This document shows positions 27,356 to 34,965 of a DNA stretch of 46,032 bases, one piece after another. This DNA is from Ignavibacteria bacterium. Its GTDB lineage: Bacteria; Bacteroidota; Ignavibacteria; Ignavibacteriales; Ignavibacteriaceae. Under the pieces are notes generated by a model, which ran no database searches, was not told the origin of the DNA, and saw nothing but the letters and a program-made list of their open reading frames with translations. The position numbers and the translations under genes are program-made. The stretch is taken from the NCBI GenBank assembly GCA_030693705.1, contig JAUYAB010000098.1:1-46032 (forward strand), in the 5' to 3' direction. Numbering within the stretch: the first letter of the stretch is position 1; every line of letters begins with the position of its first letter.

Positions 27356-28639
27356 ATGAAAGAGACGAAAAAACGACCCGAGAAAACCACCAAACCTGAG
27401 GTAAAGAAAAATATTGCCTCGAAACCTGGTAAGCCGGTTGTAGAAAAAGTGGACGACATTCAAAGATTAGTCCATTTGCTCCAGGTTCATCAAATAGAAC
27501 TGGAACATCAAAACCAGGAACTTAGAATTGCGCAAGAAGAACTGGAAGCTTCAAGGAATAAATATGTTGCATTTTTTGATTTCTCCCCCATCCCCTTCTT
27601 TACTTTAGATGCGGCAGGAACGATCAAAGAAGTAAATCTTAGCGCAAGTAAAATGTTTGGAATTGAGCGGGCCAAATTAACTGGGAAACGTTTTCAATCT
27701 TTCATCACGCTTTATGAAAAAGATATTTTTGATTTGTTCATTAAAACTGTTTTTACCTCTCACCTAAAAGAGACGTGTGGACTAACCATTACGAATAAAG
27801 ACAAATCCCTTTTTCATGTTCTTCTGGAAGGGCTTGAAATTGAAGACACGCTTGAACCGGAACCAAAATGCCAGGTAGCGTTAATCGATCTCACGGAGTA
27901 CAAGAAGGTAGAAAATTCTTTAAAAGAGTCTAATGAAGAACTTAAGATGCTCAATGCAACCAAAGACAAATTCTTTTCGATCATCGCGCATGATCTAAGA
28001 AGCCCTTTTCAATCTTTGCTCGGTTCATCAGAAATACTTGCAACGGAAATTAAGGATCTCTCGCAAGAAGAAATAATAACATTTGGTAAAGGGTTGAATG
28101 ATAATTTAAAAAATCTTTATGTCCTTCTTGAAAATTTGCTCTATTGGTCAATGATGCAAAGAAACACAATTGAGTACAACCCTACAAAGATTAACCTCTT
28201 TGATCTTGTACAGAAAATAGTCGGGTTAACAAACTTGAGCGCTAAAAAGAAGAGCATTTTGTTGTCCAATAATATCGAAAACGGAACATTCGTTTTTGCA
28301 GATGTTGACATGCTTCGCTTGATTCTGCATAACCTTCTCTTAAATGCGATCAAATTTACCCCAACGGATGGACGGATAATAGTTTCATCTTTAAATAAAG
28401 GAAGTTTTCTTGAAGTTTCTATTCATGATACCGGAGTAGGAATCGAACTCCTAAAATCTTCCGAGCTTTTCAACTTCAACACAATTACTACTACCAACGG
28501 AACTGATGGAGAAAAAGGAACCGGACTTGGATTGCCTCTTTGCAAGGAATTTGTTGAAAGATGCGGCGGTAAAATTTGGGTGGAAAGTGAAATTGAAAGA
28601 GGCTCAAAGTTTACCTTCACTTTACGCAAAAATAATTAG
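27356..28639 (+). CDS. PAS-histidine kinase
   Basis: 427 residues. A Lys/Pro-rich start (1-35), a coiled coil with HQIELEHQNQELRIAQEELE, one PAS domain (about 70-185, FDFSPIPFFTLDAAG onward), HisKA with His212 (IIAHDLRSPFQ) and HATPase (NLLLNAIKFT, DTGVGI, GTGLGLPL). All kinase motifs are intact; no receiver and no membrane segment. It starts 11 bp after the CheB-CheR-PAS gene, so the two are co-transcribed, and in many relatives such domains sit in one polypeptide. Its output may be the NarL/LuxR regulator 280 bp downstream (inference from position). Confidence 0.93.
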   Translation: MKETKKRPEKTTKPEVKKNIASKPGKPVVEKVDDIQRLVHLLQVHQIELEHQNQELRIAQEELEASRNKYVAFFDFSPIPFFTLDAAGTIKEVNLSASKMFGIERAKLTGKRFQSFITLYEKDIFDLFIKTVFTSHLKETCGLTITNKDKSLFHVLLEGLEIEDTLEPEPKCQVALIDLTEYKKVENSLKESNEELKMLNATKDKFFSIIAHDLRSPFQSLLGSSEILATEIKDLSQEEIITFGKGLNDNLKNLYVLLENLLYWSMMQRNTIEYNPTKINLFDLVQKIVGLTNLSAKKKSILLSNNIENGTFVFADVDMLRLILHNLLLNAIKFTPTDGRIIVSSLNKGSFLEVSIHDTGVGIELLKSSELFNFNTITTTNGTDGEKGTGLGLPLCKEFVERCGGKIWVESEIERGSKFTFTLRKNN

Positions 28640-28789
28640 TAACTCACGTTACGCAAAAGATCGAATTGGTTTCTTAATCATAATCTTAATCTTTTTCATA
28701 ATCTGCATTAATTACAAAAAAACGAGTAGGATTAAGAAAACGATTATGATTAAGAATTTTTTCACTTTATAACTGCGTAAGGTAAATTA
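28640..28789 (-). repeat. TAAGTCA/TTACGCA inverted-end intergenic repeat, copy 3
   Basis: The left end TAACTCACGTTACGCA (28640-28655) begins directly at the stop codon of the kinase gene; the right end is TGCGTAAGGTAAATTA (28774-28789). Orientation matches copy 2 (opposite to copy 1), and this copy lacks the small CAGCC palindrome. The two halves (CTTAATCATAATC and GATTATGATTAAG) can pair into a long hairpin, which may also end the kinase transcript. Confidence 0.75.
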
Positions 28790-28916
28790 GTAAATACATT
28801 GTTCATTGATTGGGGAGAACGGGTTTTAAGTTTTATTGAGTTTACACGACTCGTGAAAAAAAATCATGGAAATTAAGTTCTAACTAAAAGTGTTTTTTAT
28901 AACCTTTGGAGACGTT

Positions 28917-29609
28917 TTGAAAAAGATCAGGATACTGCTTTTAGAAGATAATCGCATTTTGCGTGACGGCATAACTGCGATGATTACAAAGCAGCCGGAT
29001 ATGCATGTTGTTGGCACCGTTGATAATGGCGATAGAATTCTGACCATGCTTGAAAAACACAAACCGAATATCGTTCTTCTCGATCTTGGTTTGCAAAGTA
29101 AAAACTGTTTACAAATTGTAAAATTAATCAGGAAGGATTTTCCCGAAACAAAATTAATTGTAATGGATCTTATCCCGCTGCAAGTTGATGTTCTCGAATT
29201 TATCCAGGCCGGCGTATCAGGTTTCATTCTTAAAGAGGCGAACGTTACCGAGTTTTTTAAAACCATTCGAACAGTTTTCGGAGGAGCTAAAGTGTTACCG
29301 CCCCATTTAACCGGTTCACTTTTTTCCCAGGTCGTTAAATATGCTGTTCCGGACTTCAAACCTTCCCTATTCGCAAAAACGGTGAATATGACAAATCGAG
29401 AGCTGCAAGTGGTTGAACTAATTGCAGAAGGTTTCACTAATAAAGAGATAGCGCAAAGACTTAATCTTTCTACTTACACGGTAAAAAGTCACGTCCATAA
29501 CATTCTTGAAAAATTAGCGCTTCATACGCGCGTGCAGATTGCAAAACACTCTCATCTTTCAAATGCAAACAAAGCTGCATCACTTACGGCTCCATTAAGC
29601 GCAGTGTAA
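28917..29609 (+). CDS. NarL/LuxR-type response regulator with altered switch residue
   Basis: 230 residues: REC with acidic pocket (LLLEDNR) and phospho-acceptor Asp56 (VLLDLG), conserved Lys106 (FILKEAN), and a LuxR-type helix-turn-helix (MTNRELQVVELIAEGFTNKE then IAQRLNLSTYTVKSHVHNIL). The position of the switch Ser/Thr at the end of the fourth strand is Asp84 (LIVMDLIP), which is unusual and could change or mimic activation. TTG 28917 is the likely start: GGAG (28908-28911) lies 5 nt before it and the protein then begins KKIRILLLED; the GTG at 28890 would add nine unconserved residues. It is the only DNA-binding regulator seen in the window and thus a candidate, by position only, for controlling the shared promoters. 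Confidence 0.9.
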   Translation: MKKIRILLLEDNRILRDGITAMITKQPDMHVVGTVDNGDRILTMLEKHKPNIVLLDLGLQSKNCLQIVKLIRKDFPETKLIVMDLIPLQVDVLEFIQAGVSGFILKEANVTEFFKTIRTVFGGAKVLPPHLTGSLFSQVVKYAVPDFKPSLFAKTVNMTNRELQVVELIAEGFTNKEIAQRLNLSTYTVKSHVHNILEKLALHTRVQIAKHSHLSNANKAASLTAPLSAV

Positions 29610-29633
29610 TTCTCTTTAATCTGCAAAAAGGGT

Positions 29634-29690
29634 GTAGTCCCTTTTTCATCCCTTTGCTTTATTGTTTACTATGCCGTTTCTCCTTATCAT
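29634..29690 (+). promoter_or_regulatory. Shared 30-bp element with -35/-10, copy 5
   Basis: Element 29634-29663, -35-like TTGTTT at 29662-29667, -10-like TATCAT at 29685-29690, spacer 17. It lies 24 bp after the LuxR-type regulator gene and 118 bp before the Lys-rich 45-residue gene. Confidence 0.78.
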
Positions 29691-29781
29691 AACTCCGTAT
29701 AATTTTGTCATCCGCAACCGGATAAATAAAATTATTTTATTAAAACAAGAACTCATTAACTTAAACGAAAAGGAAACTATC

Positions 29782-29919
29782 ATGAGCAAAGGTCAAGACA
29801 CCAAAAAAGGTTCCAAAAAAGTAGCGGCAAAAACAATGCAAGAAAAAAAGAATGATAAAAGAGATAAAAAAAATGGAATGACGAACCAGGGTCTCCTCAG
29901 CACAGAGAAGAAGAAATAG
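29782..29919 (+). CDS. 45-residue Lys-rich protein
   Basis: The peptide starts MSKGQDTKKGSKKVAAKTMQ and continues with alternating Lys/Asp-Arg clusters; about one third of residues are Lys. There is no hydrophobic core, so it is probably disordered and may bind nucleic acid or polyphosphate (inference). ATG 29782 has AAGGAAA 7 nt upstream; a longer version from 29662 would start inside the promoter element and is rejected. Its own promoter copy and a downstream bidirectional terminator make it a single-gene unit, supporting that it is real and possibly highly expressed. Confidence 0.75.
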   Translation: MSKGQDTKKGSKKVAAKTMQEKKNDKRDKKNGMTNQGLLSTEKKK

Positions 29920-29930
29920 TCTGAACCAAA

Positions 29931-29957
29931 GCGGTTCATTTTAAAAGAGTGAACCGC
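29931..29957. terminator. Bidirectional terminator hairpin
   Basis: GCGGTTCA (29931-29938) pairs perfectly with TGAACCGC (29950-29957) around an A/T-rich loop. It lies between two convergent genes (stop at 29919 on plus, stop at 29971 on minus). A T-run (TTTATTTTTTT) follows 12 bp later on the plus strand. Confidence 0.65.
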
Positions 29958-29970
29958 CGGGGGAATGGGT

Positions 29971-32900
29971 TTATTTTTTTGCATTCGCTTCAATAATATC
30001 TATTTCGGGTTGTTCTAAACCGTAAAGTTCATAAACTTTAGCATTTATTTGATCGTCACAAAAGTTAATGTGCCTTTGTATTTGTTCTATTTCGCTTTGC
30101 AATTTTGTATTTGCTTTTTCTTCGTTCAGTTTTAAGAGTTGATCAACAAGTTTGATGATCTCGGTTTGACTTTTTTCAATGTTCGGAAAAGGTAAGGCAT
30201 TAAGAAAAACTGCCTTTACTTGTGGGATTACTCTTTGACCTCCCTGAATTGCTGTATCATATAAGAACTGAAAAACTTTTGAATGTAGAATGGCTAAAAT
30301 TGCTTTTTCGTTTATTCCTGCCTTAGTTTTGAAAACATATAAAGCATCTGTTGTATAATATCCTTCATCATCATAAACAAGGCAAAGTTTCTTTGTAGTT
30401 GTAAGGCCGATAAATTTTTTAACAGAAAATATTTCGGGATTCCTTGGCCTGTGTAAAGCATACCATGGATGTTTGCCTTCAGCTACTTCTCTACAAGTAA
30501 TAAATTTTTTAAACTCTGAAAGATGCGCTTTCGCATTGGGGTATAGAGCAATGTTGTCTTTTGATGTTAAATACAATATAAACTCATCAGTATGAATACT
30601 TGAGTATCGAGAAATGTGTTTACCCAAGACAAGCGGTTTTAGAATTTTCCTTTCAATCTTTTTACTTGCCGCCTCTTTGGAACTGATGACAAACGCCTTT
30701 GCATAGTCGGGACTTATCCCTCTTTGAATTTCACCTTCAACTATTTCACTAAAAGGTGTAAACTTCTTTTTCAGTTTATTTAGTAAGGCAACATTTGAAG
30801 TATTGAACGTAAAGTATGTTGTTTGTGGATCTGCTTTGACTAATTCAAGCCATTGATCCTTTTGCGATAGAGATATTTCATTCAGAGCATTGCCTTTATC
30901 GTCGGGATTGTATTCTCTGATATCAGCAACCACAATTTCTTTATCTTTTAATAAGGATTTTGTGAAAACAAGTATGGTCGATGTGTTCAATACTTTTGGT
31001 CCAAAAATTTTTTCGCCTAGATTGATAACAACTTGAAGATTAAGTTCTTCAGCAATTAGTTTTCGCAGCAATTGCATATCGCTTTGGTTAAGAAAAGTGC
31101 TCGGTATTATCATTCCGAAAGAGCCGTCAATTTTCAATAGATCAATTGAATGTTTGATAAAATACATATAGGAATCTATCATCCGAACAATAATTGAACT
31201 ATGTTTGATTCGCAAATAGAATAATACTTCTTCAGATAAATCTGCTCCCCAGGGCGGGTTACCAATTACTATATCAAACCCACTTTGCAGCCCGTATTGA
31301 ATAAAAGGTTCTTTAACGGTGGTAATGTAATTTCTCATCGCCTCGTTTAATTCCTTTTCTGCTTCCACTGATTTTCGAAGAGCCTTTTTCAAATTCTCGA
31401 TGGACGTTGGTTTTTCGACTTCACTGTTTTTTACACTGAACACTTCCGGGAATTCCTTTTCCCAATTGAAAGGTTTTGTCTTTTTATCTACTTCAAACAA
31501 TTCGTTTTCATAAATATCGGTGCTTACTAAACTGTTCCCGCTCTTGATGTTATTTTCAAGCGTTGGCAAAACTCTCTCATGGAACATTGATAACTGGTGT
31601 GCGATTGAAGCTTCGGTTTCTCCTTCAAGACATTTTAAAAGCAGACTCAGCTTGGTTACTTCAACCGCGTTCACGTCAATATCAACGCCGTAAATGTTGT
31701 TTAGTAAAATTCTTTTCTTCTCTGCGGTGGTTAAATGTCCTTCCGGAGTAAGCGTGTCTTCCTTTCTCCCTTTTGCAGGCTTCCCGTTGTTTGAATAATA
31801 ATTTTTGTGATAGTTCAACAAATAGTTGTACGCGCCGATCAAGAAACTTCCGCTTCCGCATGCGGGATCGACTATTTTTATTTTGCTTATTTCTTTCGGT
31901 GTTTTTCCTTCAACCAATTTGCCGACTGTGTTCTTTACGATGTATTCAACAATGTATTCTGGAGTGTAATAAACTCCACCGGCTTTTCTTACTTCCGGTT
32001 TCTCTTCAATCTTTGCATGGTGAGCAGGAGTAATACGGATAACTTTTCCAAGGAACTGCTCATACGCGCTGCCTAATATTTCTACTGATAATTCGGAAAA
32101 CTCATATTGACTTTTGGGAACATAGAGTTCGGAAATGATCGTCTTTATTACCTTGTTATCGATCTTCAGGTTTTTACTTATCGTGTCTTTCTTAAAATCA
32201 AACAAACCGGAATTGTATTTATCATCCGCTTCTTTGAAAAGGCTAAAAAGATTTTGATAATAGTCGCCTTGCTGTATGGCGGTTTGCAAGTTCCCTTCGG
32301 GTTCAACTTTTCTCCCTTCGGCAATCCGTAGGAAAATAATTCTGTCTATCGTTTGTTGAACGGCAAAATTTATTTCTTCTTCATTAAGTTCTTTGTTATC
32401 ACGGCTTAAAGAAGTTGCAAGATAGGTTCGCCAACCGTCAAGCGTTTTCAGAAAATCTTTATCAACGGTTTCCGCTCCTCTTTTGTTGGCTGTTCCTTGT
32501 ACATACTTGTCAAGGCTTCCTCTAAGAACAGAAATTCTTGCAAGCGTATCCCACAGAAAATCAAACTCATTTAAATAGTCGCGGAAGGTAAGATACTTCA
32601 TTCTCGCAACGGAAGCTTTGTCGGTCTTAAGTGGTTTTTTAGTGCAGTCGTAAATAGCGAACTCTTCAAAGTCGGTAACAATACTTATTGCAAGTTTTCC
32701 GCTCCAACCGTAACGCCTTACTTGATATGCCGGGTGAATATCCTCCTTAATTACAACGCTTGGCTTTTTCGCTTCAACAAAGAAAAGCTTTTTATCTGAA
32801 TTGGCTCGGAAAGAATAATCGGGAGCTTTAACCGCATTACCGATCTTTAATTTATCTTCGTGTTTTACCTCCCGGAACGATTCGGCGTAACCCTGCTCGT

Positions 32901-33057
32901 TATCCATATCCCAACCCAACGCTTTAAAGAAAGGATCGATAAAATCCCTTCGCGTTAAAGTCTCGTTATAATCCGAGTTTTTGTAAGAAGCATACTGCTC
33001 CTCAAAACGCTGTACGAGTTCGGCTATTTTTTTATATGCGGATTCTTTGGTTACCAT
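29971..33057 (-). CDS. Type IIG-like restriction-modification enzyme (Eco57I class)
   Basis: 1028 residues combining nuclease and adenine methyltransferase. The N-terminal nuclease has the PD-(D/E)xK pattern: Pro79-Asp80, then Glu95-Ala-Lys97 (FFVEAKK). The methyltransferase core has the SAM motif DPACGSGSF (397-405), a second acidic motif (GVDIDVNAVEVTKL) and the catalytic NPPW (600-603) of N6-adenine methylases. The C-terminal ~350 residues, ending with a coiled coil (LLKLNEEKANTKL), should be the target recognition region. This organisation cuts and methylates with one protein and needs no partner subunits. The recognition sequence cannot be predicted. It is transcribed opposite to its surroundings and lies beside an Mrr-type nuclease; the two form a small defence island. 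Confidence 0.9.
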   Translation of the reverse strand: MVTKESAYKKIAELVQRFEEQYASYKNSDYNETLTRRDFIDPFFKALGWDMDNEQGYAESFREVKHEDKLKIGNAVKAPDYSFRANSDKKLFFVEAKKPSVVIKEDIHPAYQVRRYGWSGKLAISIVTDFEEFAIYDCTKKPLKTDKASVARMKYLTFRDYLNEFDFLWDTLARISVLRGSLDKYVQGTANKRGAETVDKDFLKTLDGWRTYLATSLSRDNKELNEEEINFAVQQTIDRIIFLRIAEGRKVEPEGNLQTAIQQGDYYQNLFSLFKEADDKYNSGLFDFKKDTISKNLKIDNKVIKTIISELYVPKSQYEFSELSVEILGSAYEQFLGKVIRITPAHHAKIEEKPEVRKAGGVYYTPEYIVEYIVKNTVGKLVEGKTPKEISKIKIVDPACGSGSFLIGAYNYLLNYHKNYYSNNGKPAKGRKEDTLTPEGHLTTAEKKRILLNNIYGVDIDVNAVEVTKLSLLLKCLEGETEASIAHQLSMFHERVLPTLENNIKSGNSLVSTDIYENELFEVDKKTKPFNWEKEFPEVFSVKNSEVEKPTSIENLKKALRKSVEAEKELNEAMRNYITTVKEPFIQYGLQSGFDIVIGNPPWGADLSEEVLFYLRIKHSSIIVRMIDSYMYFIKHSIDLLKIDGSFGMIIPSTFLNQSDMQLLRKLIAEELNLQVVINLGEKIFGPKVLNTSTILVFTKSLLKDKEIVVADIREYNPDDKGNALNEISLSQKDQWLELVKADPQTTYFTFNTSNVALLNKLKKKFTPFSEIVEGEIQRGISPDYAKAFVISSKEAASKKIERKILKPLVLGKHISRYSSIHTDEFILYLTSKDNIALYPNAKAHLSEFKKFITCREVAEGKHPWYALHRPRNPEIFSVKKFIGLTTTKKLCLVYDDEGYYTTDALYVFKTKAGINEKAILAILHSKVFQFLYDTAIQGGQRVIPQVKAVFLNALPFPNIEKSQTEIIKLVDQLLKLNEEKANTKLQSEIEQIQRHINFCDDQINAKVYELYGLEQPEIDIIEANAKK

Positions 33058-33113
33058 CTTTTAATTCACTACAAATTATTTTCTTTGCTGGTAAAATTAA
33101 CATTTTTATATGT

Positions 33114-33255
33114 CATGCCTACGGCATTTAATTCAATTCTTTCTTGGCATTGTTATAGTAATTCCATCCCTTCGGGATTTGCTTTTCTTAATCCCGAAGG
33201 GATAACATGATTATAAAAAACAAACAAACGAAACAATTAAAATCCCGTTAGGGAT
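33114..33255. repeat. Cluster of REP-like short palindromes
   Basis: ATGCC-TAC-GGCAT (33114-33126), ATCCCTTCGGGAT (33166-33178), its reverse complement ATCCCGAAGGGAT (33191-33203) and ATCCCGTTAGGGAT (33242-33255), with repeated flanks GACAT and AACATGATTAT. Such units resemble REP sequences spread by IS200/IS605-related transposases. The cluster lies between the two defence genes. Confidence 0.65.
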
Positions 33256-33266
33256 GACATATTTCT

Positions 33267-34193
33267 TTAATCATTACTACCTAAAAAATAAATTGAATGC
33301 AGCGGAAGCATATTCTTATCGTCATCTTTGAGTCTGTCATAGAACTCTTGCCATAATGTAATAAAATTGTCAATATCCAGAAGCTTGATGTGTCTATGGC
33401 TTTCTCTAGCTGACCGTTCAGACTCAGATGTAAAGTATCCTGAAGTTACAAAAAGACCAATGTCTCCATCTTTGTTTAGTAACCCTGTTAAACTCCTTAT
33501 ATCATCTACTGGAACGACGGCTCCGGGTCTGTGTTTAACTTGTACTTTCAACCGTGGAGATGTTGCCCCAAGTGGATCGTTGTACGCTACAATATCTAAC
33601 CCACCATCTTTCCCTTTGGGAGAAATAAATGGCGTATGATAGTTCATGGCTCTCAATAGAGCGGCAACCATGTCTTGAAACTCGTAAGCATTTTTACTTT
33701 TAATAAATTCCTTAATTCCCGCTATTGCCTCTTCTTCTAAAAGATCAAGATTTGCTTTTTGTGTTTGAGTTTTATTTTCTTCAAGTTCAGTTACTTCTTC
33801 AACTTCTTTCTCTCTTTTTGTCTTGCCGTCTTTATTGTCGGCAGCCCAATGGCGATATAATTGTGATGCGGTTTCGAGAAGTTTAACAGCTCCCAAGGAG
33901 ATTGCTTTTTCTCCTTCCTCTGTCAAATACCAAACACCTTTGTTTTTTCTAAGAAACCCTGCTTTGATACAGTCAATCGTGTAAAAATGTAAGATGGATT
34001 CCCACCTCACATAACCGGTCTTTTCATAAATCTCTTTTTCCCATTCTGTCAGCTCAATTGTTTTTCTAATTTTTTCAATTATTTGCTTTCCCGGAAGTTG
34101 TCCTCCCTCTTCTTTCAATATTTTGAAAGTCGCAAACATTGTCTTCGCAGCAGAACGTTTAGAAGGTGCTAATTTGTTTAATTCCTTGTCCAT
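33267..34193 (-). CDS. mrr: Mrr-type restriction endonuclease
   Basis: 308 residues. The N-terminal half (about 1-110) looks like the winged-helix Mrr N domain (VRWESILHFYTIDCIKAGFL, then LTEEGEKAIS). After a charged linker (120-150) comes the Mrr catalytic domain: YEFQDMVAALLRAM with a conserved Glu171, GGLD with Asp200, and VQVK with Gln218-x-Lys220, the QxK variant of PD-(D/E)xK that is normal for Mrr. Family members cut foreign, often methylated DNA. It lies 209 bp upstream of the IIG gene on the same strand, which fits a defence pair where the methyltransferase protects the host; if Mrr recognises methylated sites, the partner methylation must be compatible. A decayed reading frame lies directly upstream. 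Confidence 0.9.
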   Translation of the reverse strand: MDKELNKLAPSKRSAAKTMFATFKILKEEGGQLPGKQIIEKIRKTIELTEWEKEIYEKTGYVRWESILHFYTIDCIKAGFLRKNKGVWYLTEEGEKAISLGAVKLLETASQLYRHWAADNKDGKTKREKEVEEVTELEENKTQTQKANLDLLEEEAIAGIKEFIKSKNAYEFQDMVAALLRAMNYHTPFISPKGKDGGLDIVAYNDPLGATSPRLKVQVKHRPGAVVPVDDIRSLTGLLNKDGDIGLFVTSGYFTSESERSARESHRHIKLLDIDNFITLWQEFYDRLKDDDKNMLPLHSIYFLGSND

Positions 34194-34228
34194 ATTATTT
34201 CTTTTTATTGTTGTCTTTAAAATTCATT

Positions 34229-34375
34229 TTACTTGTTTATAGAATCACGAGGTGCAAAATATTTTTTACTCATAGCTACCCAACTCTCGTAAGCATTATC
34301 GTTTCTGTAGTTTCGTGAGGTCTTGGCGGTATATGTTAAACAGCACTTCAAGTAACTAATGTCCCTTAGTCCTTT
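34229..34375 (-). pseudogene. Gene remnant upstream of the Mrr gene
   Basis: On the minus strand a frame of 48 codons runs from 34375 to TAA at 34229. It has protein-like composition (RDISYLKCCLTYTAKTSR, then NDNAYESWVAMSKKYFAPRD) but an in-frame stop upstream (34376-34378) and no ATG near its beginning. It looks like the C-terminus of a deleted gene. The family is not recognised. It suggests the defence locus was once longer. Confidence 0.45.
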
Positions 34376-34512
34376 TTACTTTGTTTAATTGTTGGGTTAA
34401 AACTAAAACTATTTGTTCGTTTTCCCAAAGGAATAAATAAAATTTCTTTTCCTTCGTACAGCTTCTGTTAAAAAGCAAAGTGCTTTTTCATCAACCAATT
34501 TTTAATACCCTT

Positions 34513-34596
34513 AGCCCTGAAAGAGCGGGATATATTAACACAGGGCATAGCCCTGTGAATAAAATAAACCGGGAAATATTAAAGCCCTGCAAGGGC
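34513..34596. repeat. Second cluster of REP-like palindromes (GCCCTG type)
   Basis: AGCCCTGAAAGAGCGG (34513-34528), CACAGGGCATAGCCCTGTG (34539-34557) and GCCCTGCAAGGGC (34584-34596), with AATATTAA-type spacers. Together with the cluster at 33114 it brackets the Mrr gene. Between the remnant and this cluster (34379-34508) I see nothing else. Confidence 0.65.
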
Positions 34597-34682
34597 GGAA
34601 TAAACTTCACTTCTTAGCATAGTACCTTGATAAAAAAGTTTGAGTAATTCGCCGCAGAGAATTGGCAGAATATTAATTGTAA

Positions 34683-34795
34683 AATTGAATATCGAACATT
34701 GAACAAACCTGCCCGTCTCAGGCGAGAAATAATGAATGATGAAGTTTTTGCCCTTCGATATTCTACATTTCTTGTTCGACATTCATTATTCCTTT
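34683..34795. repeat. AATATCGAACAAG-type palindromic intergenic repeat, copy B
   Basis: The left part TTGAATATCGAACATTGAAC (34684-34703) and the right part CTTGTTCGACATTCATTATT (34771-34790) are inverted versions of the sequence found at 9601-9731. The middle holds GCCCGTCTCAGGCGAG and TTCGATATTCTACATTTC. It is non-coding and lies just before the next repeat and promoter copy 6. Confidence 0.6.
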
Positions 34796-34801
34796 TTGGT
34801 T

Positions 34802-34838
34802 CTGGTTTACCCGACAGCTTATTGGCGGGCTTTACCAG
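34802..34838. repeat. CTGGTTTACCCG hairpin repeat, copy 2
   Basis: CTGGTTTACCCG (34802-34813) pairs imperfectly with CGGGCTTTACCAG (34826-34838). It is related to the perfect hairpin at 11761-11796; the shared flanks (CCTAA and GAACC) appear on opposite sides, showing that this copy is inverted. Confidence 0.55.
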
Positions 34839-34870
34839 GTTAGGATAAGATGAAAAATCCTCCAAAAGAT

Positions 34871-34927
34871 GTAGTCCATTTTTCATCCCTTTGCCCGATT
34901 GAACCAACTCGCACTTCTTCATATCAT
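34871..34927 (+). promoter_or_regulatory. Shared 30-bp element with -35/-10, copy 6
   Basis: Element 34871-34900, -35-like TTGAAC at 34899-34904, -10-like TATCAT at 34922-34927, spacer 17. The mlaE-like gene starts at 34966, giving a leader of about 30 nt. Confidence 0.8.
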
Positions 34928-34965
34928 AACATGTCAGTTTAGAGTTAATATTAAAACATCGCAAT

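Noticed and set aside
29662-29781. N-terminal extension of the Lys-rich protein from 29662.
   Set aside because: It would begin inside the promoter element before the predicted transcript start, and the ATG at 29782 has its own ribosome site.
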